From assembly GCA_029168955.1 (NCBI GenBank), contig JAPDOI010000138.1:195001-259000 (forward strand): a DNA stretch of 64,000 nucleotides, written 5' to 3'. Each line of letters starts with the position of its first letter. Within the stretch, counting starts at the first letter, position 1. Source of the stretch: Aplectana chamaeleonis. Its lineage: Eukaryota > Nematoda > Chromadorea > Rhabditida > Cosmocercidae. Under the pieces are notes generated by a model, which saw only the letters and a program-made list of their open reading frames with translations, had not been told where the DNA came from and ran no database searches. The translations under genes were made by a program, and so were the position numbers. This document shows, one piece after another, positions 33,742-46,190 of this stretch.

Positions 33742-36700
33742 GCGCCGGGGAACGTGTGTGGAACCCATCTAGAAGTGCGCTAAGCGCCGGGAACGTGTGC
33801 ATGACCCAAGTAGAAGTGCGCCAAACGTCGGGCAACGTATGCGGGACCCAACTAGAACTGCGCTGGGCGCCGGGGAACGTGTGCAGGGCCCAACTAGAAG
33901 TGCGCCGAGCGCCAGGAACGTGTGCGGAACCCAGCTATATGTGCGCCAAGCGCCGGGGAACGTGCTCGGGACCCAAGTAGAAGTGCGATAAGCGCCGGGC
34001 AACGTATGCGGGACCCAACTAGAACTGTGCTGAGCGCCGGGGAACGTGTGCGGGACCCAACTAGAAGTGCGCCGAGCGTCAGGAACGTGTGAGGGACCCA
34101 TCTAGAAGTGCGCTAAGCGTCGAGAAGGTGTGCGGGACCCAAGTCTAAGTGCGCCAAGCTCCGGGTAACGTATGCAGAACCCAAGTAGAACCGCGCTGGG
34201 CGCCGGGGAACGTGTGCGGGACCCCTCTAGAAGTGCGCTAAGCGCCGGGAACGTGTGCTCGACCCAAGTAGAAGTGCGCCAAACGTCGGGCAACGTATGC
34301 GGGACCCAACTAGAACTGCGCTGGGCGCCGGGGAACGTGTGCAGGGCCCAACTAGAAGTGCGGCGAGCGCCAGGAACGTGTGCGGAACCCAGCTATATGT
34401 GCGCCAAGCGCCGGGGAACGTGTTCGGGACCCAAGTAGAGGTGCGCCAAGCGCCGGGGAACGTGTGCAGGACCCGAGTAGAAGTGCGCCAAGCGCCGGGC
34501 AACGTATGCGGGACCCAACTAGAAGTGCGCCAAGAGCCGTAGAACGTGTGCAGGACCCATCTAGAAATGCGCCAAGCGCCGGGAAGGTGTGCGGGACCCA
34601 AACTTAAGTGCGCCAAGCGCCGGGTAACGTGTGCAGAACCCAAGTAGAACTGTGCTGAGCGCCGGGGAACGTGTGCGGAACCCATCTAGAAGTGCGCTAA
34701 GCGCCGGGAACGTGTGCATGACCCAAATAGAAGTGCGCCGAGCGCCGGAAACGTGTGCGGGACCCATCTAGAAGTGCGCCAAGCGCCGGGAAGGTGTGCG
34801 GGACCCAAATTTAATTGCGCCAAGCGCCGGGTAACGTGTGCAGAACCCAAGTAGAACTGCGCCAAGCGCCGGGGAACGTGTGCAGGACCCAAGTAGAAGT
34901 GCGCAAAGCGCCAGGAACGTGTGAAGGACCCATCTAGAAGTGCGATAAGCGTCGGGAAGGTGTGCGGGACCCAAATTTAAGTGCGCCAAGCGCCGGGTAA
35001 CGTGCGCAGAACCCAAGTAGAACTGTGCTGAGCGCCGGTGAACGTGTTCGGGACACATCTAGAAGTGTGCTAAGCGCCGGGAAGGTGTGCGGGACCCAAA
35101 TTTAAGTGCGCCAAGCGCCGGGTAACGTGTGCGGAACCCAGCTATATGTGCGCCAAGCGACGGGGAACGTGTGCATGACCCAAGTAAAAGTGCGCCAAGC
35201 GCCGGGCAACGCATGCGGGACCCAACTAGAACTGCGCTGAGCGCCGGGAACGTGTGCGGAACCCAGCTATATGTGCGCCAAGCGCCGGGGAACGTGTGCG
35301 GGACCCATAGAAGTGCGCCAAGCGCCGGGGAACGTGTGCAGGACCCAAGTAGAAGTGCGCCAAGCGCCGGGGAACGTGTGCGGGACCCAACTAGAAGTGC
35401 GCCAAGCGCCGGGAAGGTGTGGGACCCAAACTTAAGTGCGCCAAGCGCCGGGTAACGTGTGCAGAACCCAAGTAGAACTGTGCTGAGCGCCGGGGAACGT
35501 GTGTGGAACCCATCTAGAAGTGCGCTAAGCGCCGGGAACGTGTGCATGACCCAAGTAGAAGTGCGCCAAATGTCGGGCAACGTATGCGGGACCCAACTAG
35601 AAGTGCGCCGTGCGTCCGGAACGTGTGCAGGACCCATCTAGAAGTGCGCTGAGCGTCCGGGAAGGTGTGCGGGACCCAAGATTAAGTGCGCCAAGCGCCG
35701 GATAACGTATGCAGAACCCAAGTAGAACTGTGCTGAGCGCCGGGAACGTGTGCGGGACCCATCTAGAAGTGCGCTGGCGCCGGGAACGTGTGCATGACCC
35801 AAGTAGAAGTGCGCCAAGCGCCGGGCAACGTATGCGGGACCCAACTAGAACTGCGCTGGGCGCCGGGAAACGTGTGCGGGACCCAACTAGAAGTGCGCCG
35901 AGCGCCAGGAACGTGTGCGGAACCCAGCTATATGTGCGCCAAGCGACGGAGAACGTGTGCGGGACCCAAGTAGAGGTTCGCCAAGCGCCGGGGAACGTGT
36001 GCAGGGCCCGAGTAGAAGTGCGATAAGCGCCGGGCAACGTATGCGGGACCCAACTAGAACTGTGCTGAGCGCCGGGGAACGTGTGCGGGACCCAACTAGA
36101 AGTGCGCCGAGCGTCAGGAACGTGTGAGGGACCCATCTAGAAGTGCGCTAAGCGTCGAGAAGGTGTGCGGGACCCAAGTCTAAGTGCGCCAAGCTCCGGG
36201 TAACGTATGCAGAATCCAAGTAGAACAGCGCTGAGCGCCGGGGAACGTGTGCGGGACCCATCTAGAAGTGCGCTAAGGGCCGGGAACGTGTGCATGACCC
36301 AAGTAGAAGTGCGCCAAACGTCGGGCAACGTATGCGGGACCCAACTAGAACTGCGCTGGGCGCCGGGGAACGTGTGCAGGGCCCAACTAGAAGTGCGCCG
36401 AGCGCCAGGAACGTGTGCGGAACCCAGCTATATGTGCGCCAAGCGCCGGGGAACGTATGCGGGACCCAAGTAGAACTGCGCCAAGCGCCGGGCAACGTAT
36501 GCGGGACCCAACCAGAAGTGCGCTGAGCGCCGGGGAACGTGTGCGGACCCAACTAGAAGTGCGCCGAGCGTCAGGAACGTGTGCGGGACCCATCTAGAAG
36601 TGCGCCAAGCGTCGGGGAAGGTGTGCAGAACCCAAGTAGAAGTGCGCCAAGCGCCGGGGAACGTGTGCGGACCCATCTAGAAGTGCGCTAAGCGCCGGGA

Positions 36701-39009
36701 ACGTGTGCTCGACCCAAGTAGAAGTGCGCCAAACGTCGGGCAACGTATGCGGGACCCAACTAGAACTGCGCTGGGCGCCGGGGAACGTGTGCAGGGCCCA
36801 ACTAGAAGTGCGGCGAGCGCCAGGAACGTGTGCGGAACCCAGCTATATGTGCGCCAAGCGCCGGGGAACGTGTGTGGACCCAAGTAGAGGTGCGCCAAGC
36901 GCCGGGGAACGTGTGCAGGACCCGAGTAGAAGTGCGCCAAGCGCCGGGTTACGTATGCGGGACCCAACTAGAAGTGCGCCAAGAGCCGTAGAACGTGTGC
37001 GGGACCAATCTGGAAATGCGCCAAGCGCCGGAAAGGTGTGCGGGACCCAAACTTAAGAGCGTCAAGCGCCGGGTAACGTGTGCAGAACCCAAGTAGAACT
37101 GTGCTGAGCGCCGGGGAACGTGTGTGGGACCCATCTAGAAGTGCGCTAAGCGCCGGGAACGTGTGCATGACCCAAATAGAAGTGCGCCAAGCACCGGAAA
37201 CGTGTGCGGGACCGAACTATAGGTGCGCCAAGCGCCGGGAAGGTGTGCAGGACCCAAATTTAAGTGCGCCAAGCGCCGGGGAACGTGTGCAAGACCCAAG
37301 TAGAGGTGCGCCAAGCGCCAGGGAACGTGTGCAGGACCCAAGTAGAAGTGCGCAAAGCGCCAGGAACGTGTGAAGGACCCATATAGAAGTGCGATAAGCG
37401 TCGGGAAGGTGTGCGGGACCCAAATTTAATTGCGCCAAGCGCCGGGTAACGTGCGCAGAACCCAAGTAGAACTGTGCTGAGCGCCGGTGAACGTGTTCGG
37501 GACACATCTAGAAGTGTGCTAAGCGCCGGGAAGGTGTGCGGGCCCAAATTTAAGTGCGCCAAGCGCCGGGTAACGTGTGCGGAACCCAGCTATATGTGCG
37601 CCAAGCGACGGGGAACGTGTGCATGACCCAAGTAAAAGTGCGCCAAGCGTCGGGCAACGTATGCGGGACCAAACTAGAACTGCGCTGGGCGCCGGGGAAC
37701 GTGTGCAGGGCCCAACTAGAAGTGCGGCGAGCGCCAGGAACGTGTGCGGAACCCAGCTATATGTGCGCCAAGCGCCGGGGAACGTGTGCGGGACCCAAGT
37801 AGAGGTGCGCCAAGCGCCGGGGAACGTGTGCAGGACCCGAGTAGAAGTGCGCCAAGCGCCGGGTTACGTATGCGGGACCCAACTAGAAGTGCGCCAAGAG
37901 CCGTAGAACGTGTGCGGGACCAATCTGGAAATGCGCCAAGCGCCGGGAAGGTGTGCGGGACCCAAACTTAAGAGCGCCAAGCGCCGGGTAACGTGTGCAG
38001 AACCCAAGTAGAACTGTGCTGAGCGCCGGGGAACGTGTGTGGGACCCATCTAGAAGTGCGCTAAGCGCCGGGAACGTGTGCATGACCCAAATAGAAGTGC
38101 GCCAAGCACCGGAAACGTGTGTGGGACCGAACTATAGGTGCGCCAAGCGCCGGGAAGGTGTGCGGGACCCAAATTTAATTGCGCCAAGCGCCAAGGAACG
38201 TGTGCAAGACCTAAGTAGAGGTGCGCCAAGCGCCGGGGAACGTGTGCGGGACCCAACTAGAAGTGCGCCGAGCGCCAGGAACGTGTGAAGGACCCATATA
38301 GAAGTGCGATAAGCGTCGGGAAGGTGTGCGGGACCCAAATTTAATTGCGCCAAGCGCCGGGTAACGTGCGCAGAACCCAAGTAGAACTGTGCTGAGCGCC
38401 GGTGAACGTGTTCGGGACACATCTAGAAGTGTGCTAAGCGCCGGGAAGGTGTGCGGGACCCAAATTTAAGTGCGCCAAGCGCCGGGTAACGTGTGCGGAA
38501 CCCAGCTATATGTGCGCCAAGCGACGGGGAACGTGTGCATGACCCAAGTAAAAGTGCGCCAAGCGCCGGGCAACGCATGCGGGACCCAACTAGAACTGCG
38601 CTGGGCGCCGGGGAACGTGTGCGGGACCCAACTAGAAGTGCGCCGAGCGCCAGGAACGTGTGCGGAACCCAGCTATATGTGCGCCAAGCGACGGGGAACG
38701 TGTGCGGGACCCAAGTAGAGGTGCGCCAAGCGCCGGGGAACGTGTGCAGGACCCGAGTAGAAGTGCGATAAGCGCCGGGCAACGTATGCGGGACTCAACT
38801 AGAACTGTGCTGAGCGCCGGGGAACGTATGCGGGACCCATCTAGAACTGTGCTGAGCGCCGGGGAACGTGTGCGGGACCCAACTAGAAGTGCGCCGAGCG
38901 CCAGGAACGTGTGAGGGACCCATCTAGAAGTGCGATAAGCGTCGGGAAGGTGTGCGGGACCCAAATTTAAGTGCTCCAAGCGCCGAGTAACGTGTGCGGA
39001 ACCCAGCTA

Positions 39010-42000
39010 TATGTGCGCCAAGCGACGGGGAACGTGTGCGGGACCCACGTAGAGGTGCGCCAAGCGCCGGGGAACGTGTGCAGGACCCGAGTAGAAGTGC
39101 GCCAAGCGCCGGGCAACGTATGCGGGACCCAACTAGAGCTGTGCTGAGCGCCGGGGAACGTGTGCGGGACCCAACTAGGAGTGCGCCGAGCGCCAGGAAC
39201 GTGTGAGGGACCCATCTAGAAGTGCGATAAGCGTCGGGAAGGTGTGCGGGACCCACGTTTAAGTGCGCCAAGCGCCGGGTAACGTGTGCAGGACCCGAGT
39301 AGAAGTGCGCCATGCGCCGGGCAACGTATGCGGGACCCAACTAGAACTGTGCTGAGCGCCGGGGAACGTGTGCGGGACCCAACTAGAAGTGCGCCGAGAG
39401 CCAGGAACGTGTGGGGGACCCATCTAGAAGTGTGCTAAGCGCCGGGAAGGTGTGCGGAACCCAAATTTAAGTGCGCCAAGCGCCGGGTAACGTGTGCAGA
39501 ACCCAAGTAGAACTGTGCTGAGCGCCGGGGAACGTGTGCGGGACCCATCTAGAAGTGCGCTAAGCGCCGGGAACGTGTGCATGACCCAAGCAGAAGTGCG
39601 CCAAGCGCCGGGCAACGTATGCGGGACCCAACTAGAACTGCGCTGGGCGCCGGGGAACGTGTGCGGGACCCAACTAGAAGTGCGCCGAGCGCCAGGAACG
39701 TGTGCGGAACCCAGCTATATGTGCGCCAAGCGACGGGGAACGTGTGCGGGACCCAAGAGGTGCGCCAAGCGCCGGGGAACGTGTGCAAGACCCGAGAAGA
39801 AGTGCGGTAAGCGCCGGGCAACGTATGCGGGACCCAACTAGAACTGTGCTGAGCGCCGCGAACGTGTGCGGGACCCAACTAGAAGTGCGCTGAGCGCCAG
39901 GAACGTGTGAAGGACCCATATAGAAGTGCGATAAGCGTCGGGAAGGTGTGCGGGACCCAAATTTAATTGCGCCAAGCGCCGGGCAACGTATGCGGGACCC
40001 AACTAGAACTGCGCTGGGCGCCGGGGAACGTGTGCGGGACCCAACTAGAAGTGCGCCGAGCGCCAGGAACGTGTGCGGAACCCAGCTATATGTGCGCCAA
40101 GCGCCGGGGAACGTGTGCAGGACCCGAGTAGAAGTGCGCCAAGCGCCGGGCAACGTATGCGGGACCCAACTAGAGCTGTGCTGAGCGCCGGGGAACGTGT
40201 GCGGGACCCAACTAGGAGTGCGCCGAGCGCCAGGAACGTGTGAGGGACCCATCTAGAAGTGCGATAAGCGTCGGGAAGGTGTGCGGGACCCACGTTTAAG
40301 TGCGCCAAGCGCCGGGTAACGTGTGCAGGACCCGAGTAGAAGTGCGCCATGCGCCGGGCAACGTATGCGGGACCCAACTAGAACTGTGCTGAGCGCCGGG
40401 GAACGTGTGCGGGACCCAACTAGAAGTGCGCCGAGAGCCAGGAACGTGTGGGGGACCCATCTAGAAGTGTGCTAAGCGCCGGGAAGGTGTGCGGAACCCA
40501 AATTTAAGTGCGCCAAGCGCCGGGTAACGTGTGCAGAACCCAAGTAGAACTGTGCTGAGCGCCGGGGAACGTGTGCGGGACCCATCTAGAAGTGCGCTAA
40601 GCGCCGGGAACGTGTGCATGACCCAAGCAGAAGTGCGCCAAGCGCCGGGCAACGTATGCGGGACCCAACTAGAACTGCGCTGGGCGCCGGGGAACGTGTG
40701 CGGGACCCAACTAGAAGTGCGCCGAGCGCCAGGAACGTGTGCGGAACCCAGCTATATGTGCGCCAAGCGACGGGGAACGTGTGCGGGACCCAAGTAGAGG
40801 TGCGCCAAGCGCCGGGGAACGTGTGCAAGACCCGAGAAGAAGTGCGGTAAGCGCCGGGCAACGTATGCGGGACCCAACTAGAACTGTGCTGAGCGCCGCG
40901 GAACGTGTGCGGGACCCAACTAGAAGTGCGCCGAGCGTCAGGAACGTGTGAGGGACCCATCTAGAAGTGCGCTAAGCGTCGGGAAGGTGTGCGGGACCCA
41001 AGCAGAAGTACGCCAAGCGCCGGGCAACGTATGCGGGACCCAACTAGAACTGCGCTGGGCGCCGGGGAACGTGTGCGGGACCCAACTAGAAGTGCGCCGA
41101 GCGCCAGGAACGTGTGCGGAACCCAGCTATATGTGCGCCAAGCGCCGGGGAACGTGTGCAGGACCCGAGTAGAAGTGCGCCAAGCGCCGGGCAACGTATG
41201 CGGGACCCAACTAGAACTGTGCTGAGCGCCGGGGAACGTGTGCGGGACCCAACTAGGAGTGCGCCGAGCGCCAGGAACGTGTGAGGGACCCATCTAGAAG
41301 TGCGATAAGCGTCGGGAAGGTGTGCGGGACCCACGTTTAAGTGCGCCAAGCGCCGGGTAACGTGTGCAGGACCCGAGTAGAAGTGCGCCATGCGCCGGGC
41401 AACGTATGCGGGACCCAACTAGAACTGTGCTGAGCGCCGGGGAACGTGTGCGGGACCCAACTAGAAGTGCGCCGAGAGCCAGGAACGTGTGGGGGACCCA
41501 TCTAGAAGTGTGCTAAGCGCCGGGAAGGCGTGCGGAACCCAAATTTAAGTGCGCCAAGCGCCGGGTAACGTGTGCAGAACCCAAGTAGAACTGTGCTGAG
41601 CGCCGGGGAACGTGTGCGGGACCCATCTAGAAGTGCGCTAAGCGCCGGGAACGTGTGCATGACCCAAGCAGAAGTGCGCCAAGCGCCGGGCAACGTATGC
41701 GGGACCCAACTAGAACTGCGCTGGGCGCCGGGGAACGTGTGCGGGACCCAACTAGAAGTGCGCCGAGCGCCAGGAACGTGTGCGGAACCCAGCTATATGT
41801 GCGCCAAGCGACGGGGAACGTGTGCGGGACCCAAGTAGAGGTGCGCCAAGCGCCGGGAAACGTGTGCAAGACCCGAGAAGAAGTGCGGTAAGCGCCGGGC
41901 AACGTATGCGGGACCCAACTAGAACTGTGCTGAGCGCCGCGGAACGTGTGCGGGACCCAACTAGAAGTGCGCCGAGCGTCAGGAACGTGTGAGGGACCCA

Positions 42001-42130
42001 TCTAGAAGTGCGCTAAGCGTCGGGAAGGTGTGCGGGACCCAAGTTTAAGTGCGCCAAGCGCCGGGTAACGTATGCAGAACCCAAGTAGAACTGCGCTGAG
42101 CGGCGGGGAACGTGTTCGGGACACATCTGG
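39010..42130. repeat. 1,041-bp higher-order repeat in satellite B (three copies, limits approximate)
   Basis: The rare string GTGTGGGGGACCCATC occurs near 39,410, 40,447 and 41,488, and CGCCATGCGCCGGGC occurs near 39,308, 40,345 and 41,386. The first interval is 1,037 bp because copy 1 lacks TAG in one unit and a G in another. Confidence 0.75.
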
Positions 42131-42469
42131 AAGTGTGCTAAGCGCCGGGAAGGTGTGCGGGACCCAAATTTAAGTGCGCCAAGCGCCGGGTAACGTGTGC
42201 AGAACCCAAGTAGAACTACGCTGGGCGCCGGGAAACGTGTGTAGGGCCCAACTAGAAGTGCGCCGAGCGCCAGGAACGTGTGCGGAACCCAGCTATATGT
42301 GCGCCAAGCGCCGGGGAACGTGTGCAGGACCCAAGTAGAAGTGCGCCAATCGCCGGGCAACGTATGCGGGACCCAACTAGAACTGTGCTGAGCGCCGCGG
42401 AACGTGTGCGGGACCCAACTAGAAGTGCGCCGAGCGTCAGGAACGTGTGAGGGACCCATCTAGAAGTGC

Positions 42470-45400
42470 GCTAAGCGTCGGGAAGGTGTGCGGGACCCAA
42501 GTTTAAGTGCGCCAAGCGCCGGGTAACGTATGCAGAACCAAAGTAGAACTGTGCTGAGCGCCGGGGAACGTGTTCGGGACACATCTGGAAGTGTGCTAAG
42601 CGCCGGGAAGGCGTGCGGGACCCAAATTTAAGTGCGCCAAGCGCCGGGTAACGTGTGCAGAACAAAAGTAGAACTGTGCTGAGCGCCGGGGAACGTATGC
42701 GGGACCCAACTAGAACTGCGCTGGGCGCCGGGGAACGTGTGCGGGACCCAACTAGAAGTGCGCCGAGCGCCAGGAACGTGTGCGGAACCCAGCTATATGT
42801 GCGCCAAGCGACGGGGAACGTGTGCGGGACCCAAGTAGAGGTGCGCCAAGCGCCGGGGAACGTGTGCAAGACCCGAGAAGAAGTGCGGTAAGCGCCGGGC
42901 AACGTATGCGGGACCCAACTAGAACTGTGCTGAGCGCCGCGGAACGTGTGCGGGACCCAACTAGAAGTGCGCCGAGCGTCAGGAACGTGTGAGGGACCCA
43001 TCTAGAAGTGCGCTAAGCGTCGGGAAGGTGTGCGGGACCCAAGTTTAAGTGCGCCAAGCGCCGGGTAACGTATGCAGAACCAAAGTAGAACTGTGCTGAG
43101 CGCCGGGGAACGTGTTCGGGACACATCTGGAAGTGTGCTAAGCGCCGGGAAGGCGTGCGGGACCCAAATTCAAGTGCGCCAAGCGCCGGGTAACGTGTGC
43201 AGAACAAAAGTAGAACTGTGCTGAGCGCCGGGGAACGTGTGTGGGACTCATCTAGAAGTGCGCCAATCGCCGGGCAACGTATGCGGGACACAACTAGAAC
43301 TGTGCTGAGCGCCGGGGAACGTGTGAGGGACCCAACTAGAAAAACCCCGAGCGCCAGTAAAGTGTGAGGGACCCATCTAGAAGTGCGATAAGCGTCGGGA
43401 AGGTGTGCGGGACCCAAGTTTAAGTGCGCCAAGCGCCGGGTAACGTATGCAGAACCAAAGTAGAACTGTGCTGAGCGCCGGGGAACGTGTTCGGGACACA
43501 TCTGGAAGTGTGCTAAGCGCCGGGAAGGTGTGCGGGACCCAAACTTAAGTGCGCCAAGCGCCGGGTAACGTGTGCAGAACCCAAGTAGAACTGCGCTGGG
43601 CGCCGGGAAACGTGTGTAGGGCCCAACTAGAAGTGCGTCGAGCGCCACGAACGTGTGCGGAACCCAGCTATATGTGCGCCAAGCGCCGGGGAACGTGTGC
43701 AGGACCCAAGTAGAAGTGCGCCAATCGCCGGGCAACGTATGCGGGACCCAACTAGAACTGTGCTGAGCGCCGGGGAACGTGTGAGGGACCCAACTGGAAA
43801 AACGACGAGCGCCAGTAACGTGTGAGGGACCCATCTAGAAGTGCGCTAAGCGTCGGGAAGGTGTGCGGGACCCAAGTTTAAGTGCGCCAAGCGCCGGGTA
43901 ACGTATGCAGAACCCAAGTAGAACTGTGCTGAGCGCCGGGGAACGTGTTCGTTACACATCTGGAAGTGTGCTAAGCGCCGGGAAGGTGTGCGGTACCCAA
44001 ATTTAAGTGCGCCAAGCGCCGGGTAACGTGTGCAGAACCCAAGTAGAACTGTGCTGAGCGGAGCGCCGGGGAACGTGTGTGGGACTCATCTAGAAGCGCG
44101 CTAAGCGCCGGGAACGTGTGTGGGACTCATCTAGAAGCGCGCTAAGCGCCGGGAACGTGTGCATGACCCAAGTAGAAGTGCGCCAAGCGCCGGGCAACGT
44201 ATGCGGGACCCAACTAGAACTGTGCTGAGCGCCGGGGAACGTGTGAGGGACCCAACTAGAAGTGCGCCAAGCACCGGAAACGTGTGTGGGACCGAACTAT
44301 AGGTGCGCCAAGCGCCGGGAAGGTGTGCACGACCCAAATTTAATTGCGCCAAGCGCCAAGGAACGTGTGCAGGACCCAAGTAGAGGTGCGCTGAGCACCG
44401 GAAAATGTGTGCGGGACATAAATAGAAGTGCGCCAAGCACCGGAAACGTGTGTGGGACCGAACTATAGGTGCGCCAAGCGCCGGGAAGGTGTGCGGGACC
44501 CAAATTTAATTGCGCCAAGCGCCAAGGAACGTGTGCAAGACCCAAGTAGAGGTGCGCAGAGCGCCGGGGAACGTGTGCAGGACCTAAGTAGAAGTGTGCT
44601 AAGCGCCGGGAAGGTGTGCGGGACCCAAACTTAAGTGCGCCAAGCGCCGGGTAACGTGTGCAGAACCCAAGTAGAACTGCGCTGGGCGCCGGGAAACGTG
44701 TGTAGGGCCCAACTAGAAGTGCGTCGAGCGCCACGAACGTGTGCGGAACCCAGCTATATGTGCGCCAAGCGCCGGGGAACGTGTGCAGGACCCAAGTAGA
44801 AGTGCGCCAATCGCCGGGCAACGTATGCGGGACCCAACTAGAACTGTGCTGAGCGCCGCGGAACGTGTGCGGGACCCAACTAGAAGTGCGCCGAGCGTCA
44901 GGAACGTGTGAGGGACCCATCTAGAAGTGCGCTAAGCGTCGGGAAGGTGTGCGGGACCCAAGTTTAAGTGCGCCAAGCGCCGGGTAACGTATGCAGAACC
45001 AAAGTAGAACTGTGCTGAGCGCCGGGGAACGTGTTCGGGACACATCTGGAAGTGTGCTAAGCGCCGGGAAGGCGTGCGGGACCCAAATTTAAGTGCGCCA
45101 AGCGCCGGGTAACGTGTGCAGAACAAAAGTAGAACTGTGCTGAGCGCCGGGGAACGTGTGTGGGACTCATCTAGAAGTGCGCCAATCGCCGGGCAACGTA
45201 TGCGGGACACAACTAGAACTGTGCTGAGCGCCGGGGAACGTGTGAGGGACCCAACTAGAAAAACCCCGAGCGCCAGTAACGTGTGAGGGACCCATCTAGA
45301 AGTGCGATAAGCGTCGGGAAGGTGTGCGGGACCCAAGTTTAAGTGCGCCAAGCGCCGGGTAACGTATGCAGAACCAAAGTAGAACTGTGCTGAGCGCCGG

Positions 45401-46190
45401 GGAACGTGTTTGGGACACATCTGGAAGTGTGCTAAGCGCCGGGAAGGTGTGCGGGACCCAAACTTAAGTGCGCCAAGCGCCGGGTAACGTGTGCAGAACC
45501 CAAGTAGAACTGCGCTGGGCGCCGGGAAACGTGTGTAGGGCCCAACTAGAAGTGCGTCGAGCGCCAGGAACGTGTGCGGAACCCAGATATATGTGCGCCA
45601 AGCGCCGGGGAACGTGTGCAGGACCCAAGTAGAAGTGCGACAATCGCCGGGCAACGTAGGACGGACCCAACTAGAACTGTGCTGCGCGCAGGGGGACGTG
45701 TGAGCGACCCAACTAGAAAAACCCCGAGCGCCAGTAACGTGTGAGGGACCCATCTAGAAGTGCGCTAAGCGTCGGGAAGGTGTGCGGGACCCAAGTTTAA
45801 GTGCGCCAAGCGCCGGGTAACGTATGCAGAACCCAAGTAGAACTGTGCTGAGCGCCGGGGAACGTGTTCGTTACACATCTGGAAGTGTGCTAAGCGCCGG
45901 GAAGGTGTGCGGGACCCAAATTTAAGTGCGCCAAGCGCCGGGTAACGTGTGCAGAACCAAAGTAGAACTGTGCTGAGCGGAGCGCCGGGGAACGTGTGTG
46001 GGACTCATCTAGAAGCGCGCTAAGCGCCGGGAACGTGTGTGGGACTCATCTAGAAGCGCGCTAAGCGCCGGGAACGTGTGCATGACCCAAGTAGAAGTGC
46101 GCCAAGCGCCGGGCAACGTATGCGGGACCCAACTAGAACTGTGCTGAGCGCCGGGAACGTGTGAGGACCCAACTAGAAGTGCGCCGAGCG
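42470..46190. repeat. 1,919-bp higher-order repeat in satellite B (two copies, limits approximate)
   Basis: GTTCGTTACACATCTGGAAG near 43,947 recurs near 45,866. The 5-bp insertion GCTGAGCGGAGCGCC near 44,053 recurs near 45,972, and the unusual ACTAGAAAAACCCCGAGCGCC recurs at a similar offset. Confidence 0.65.
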
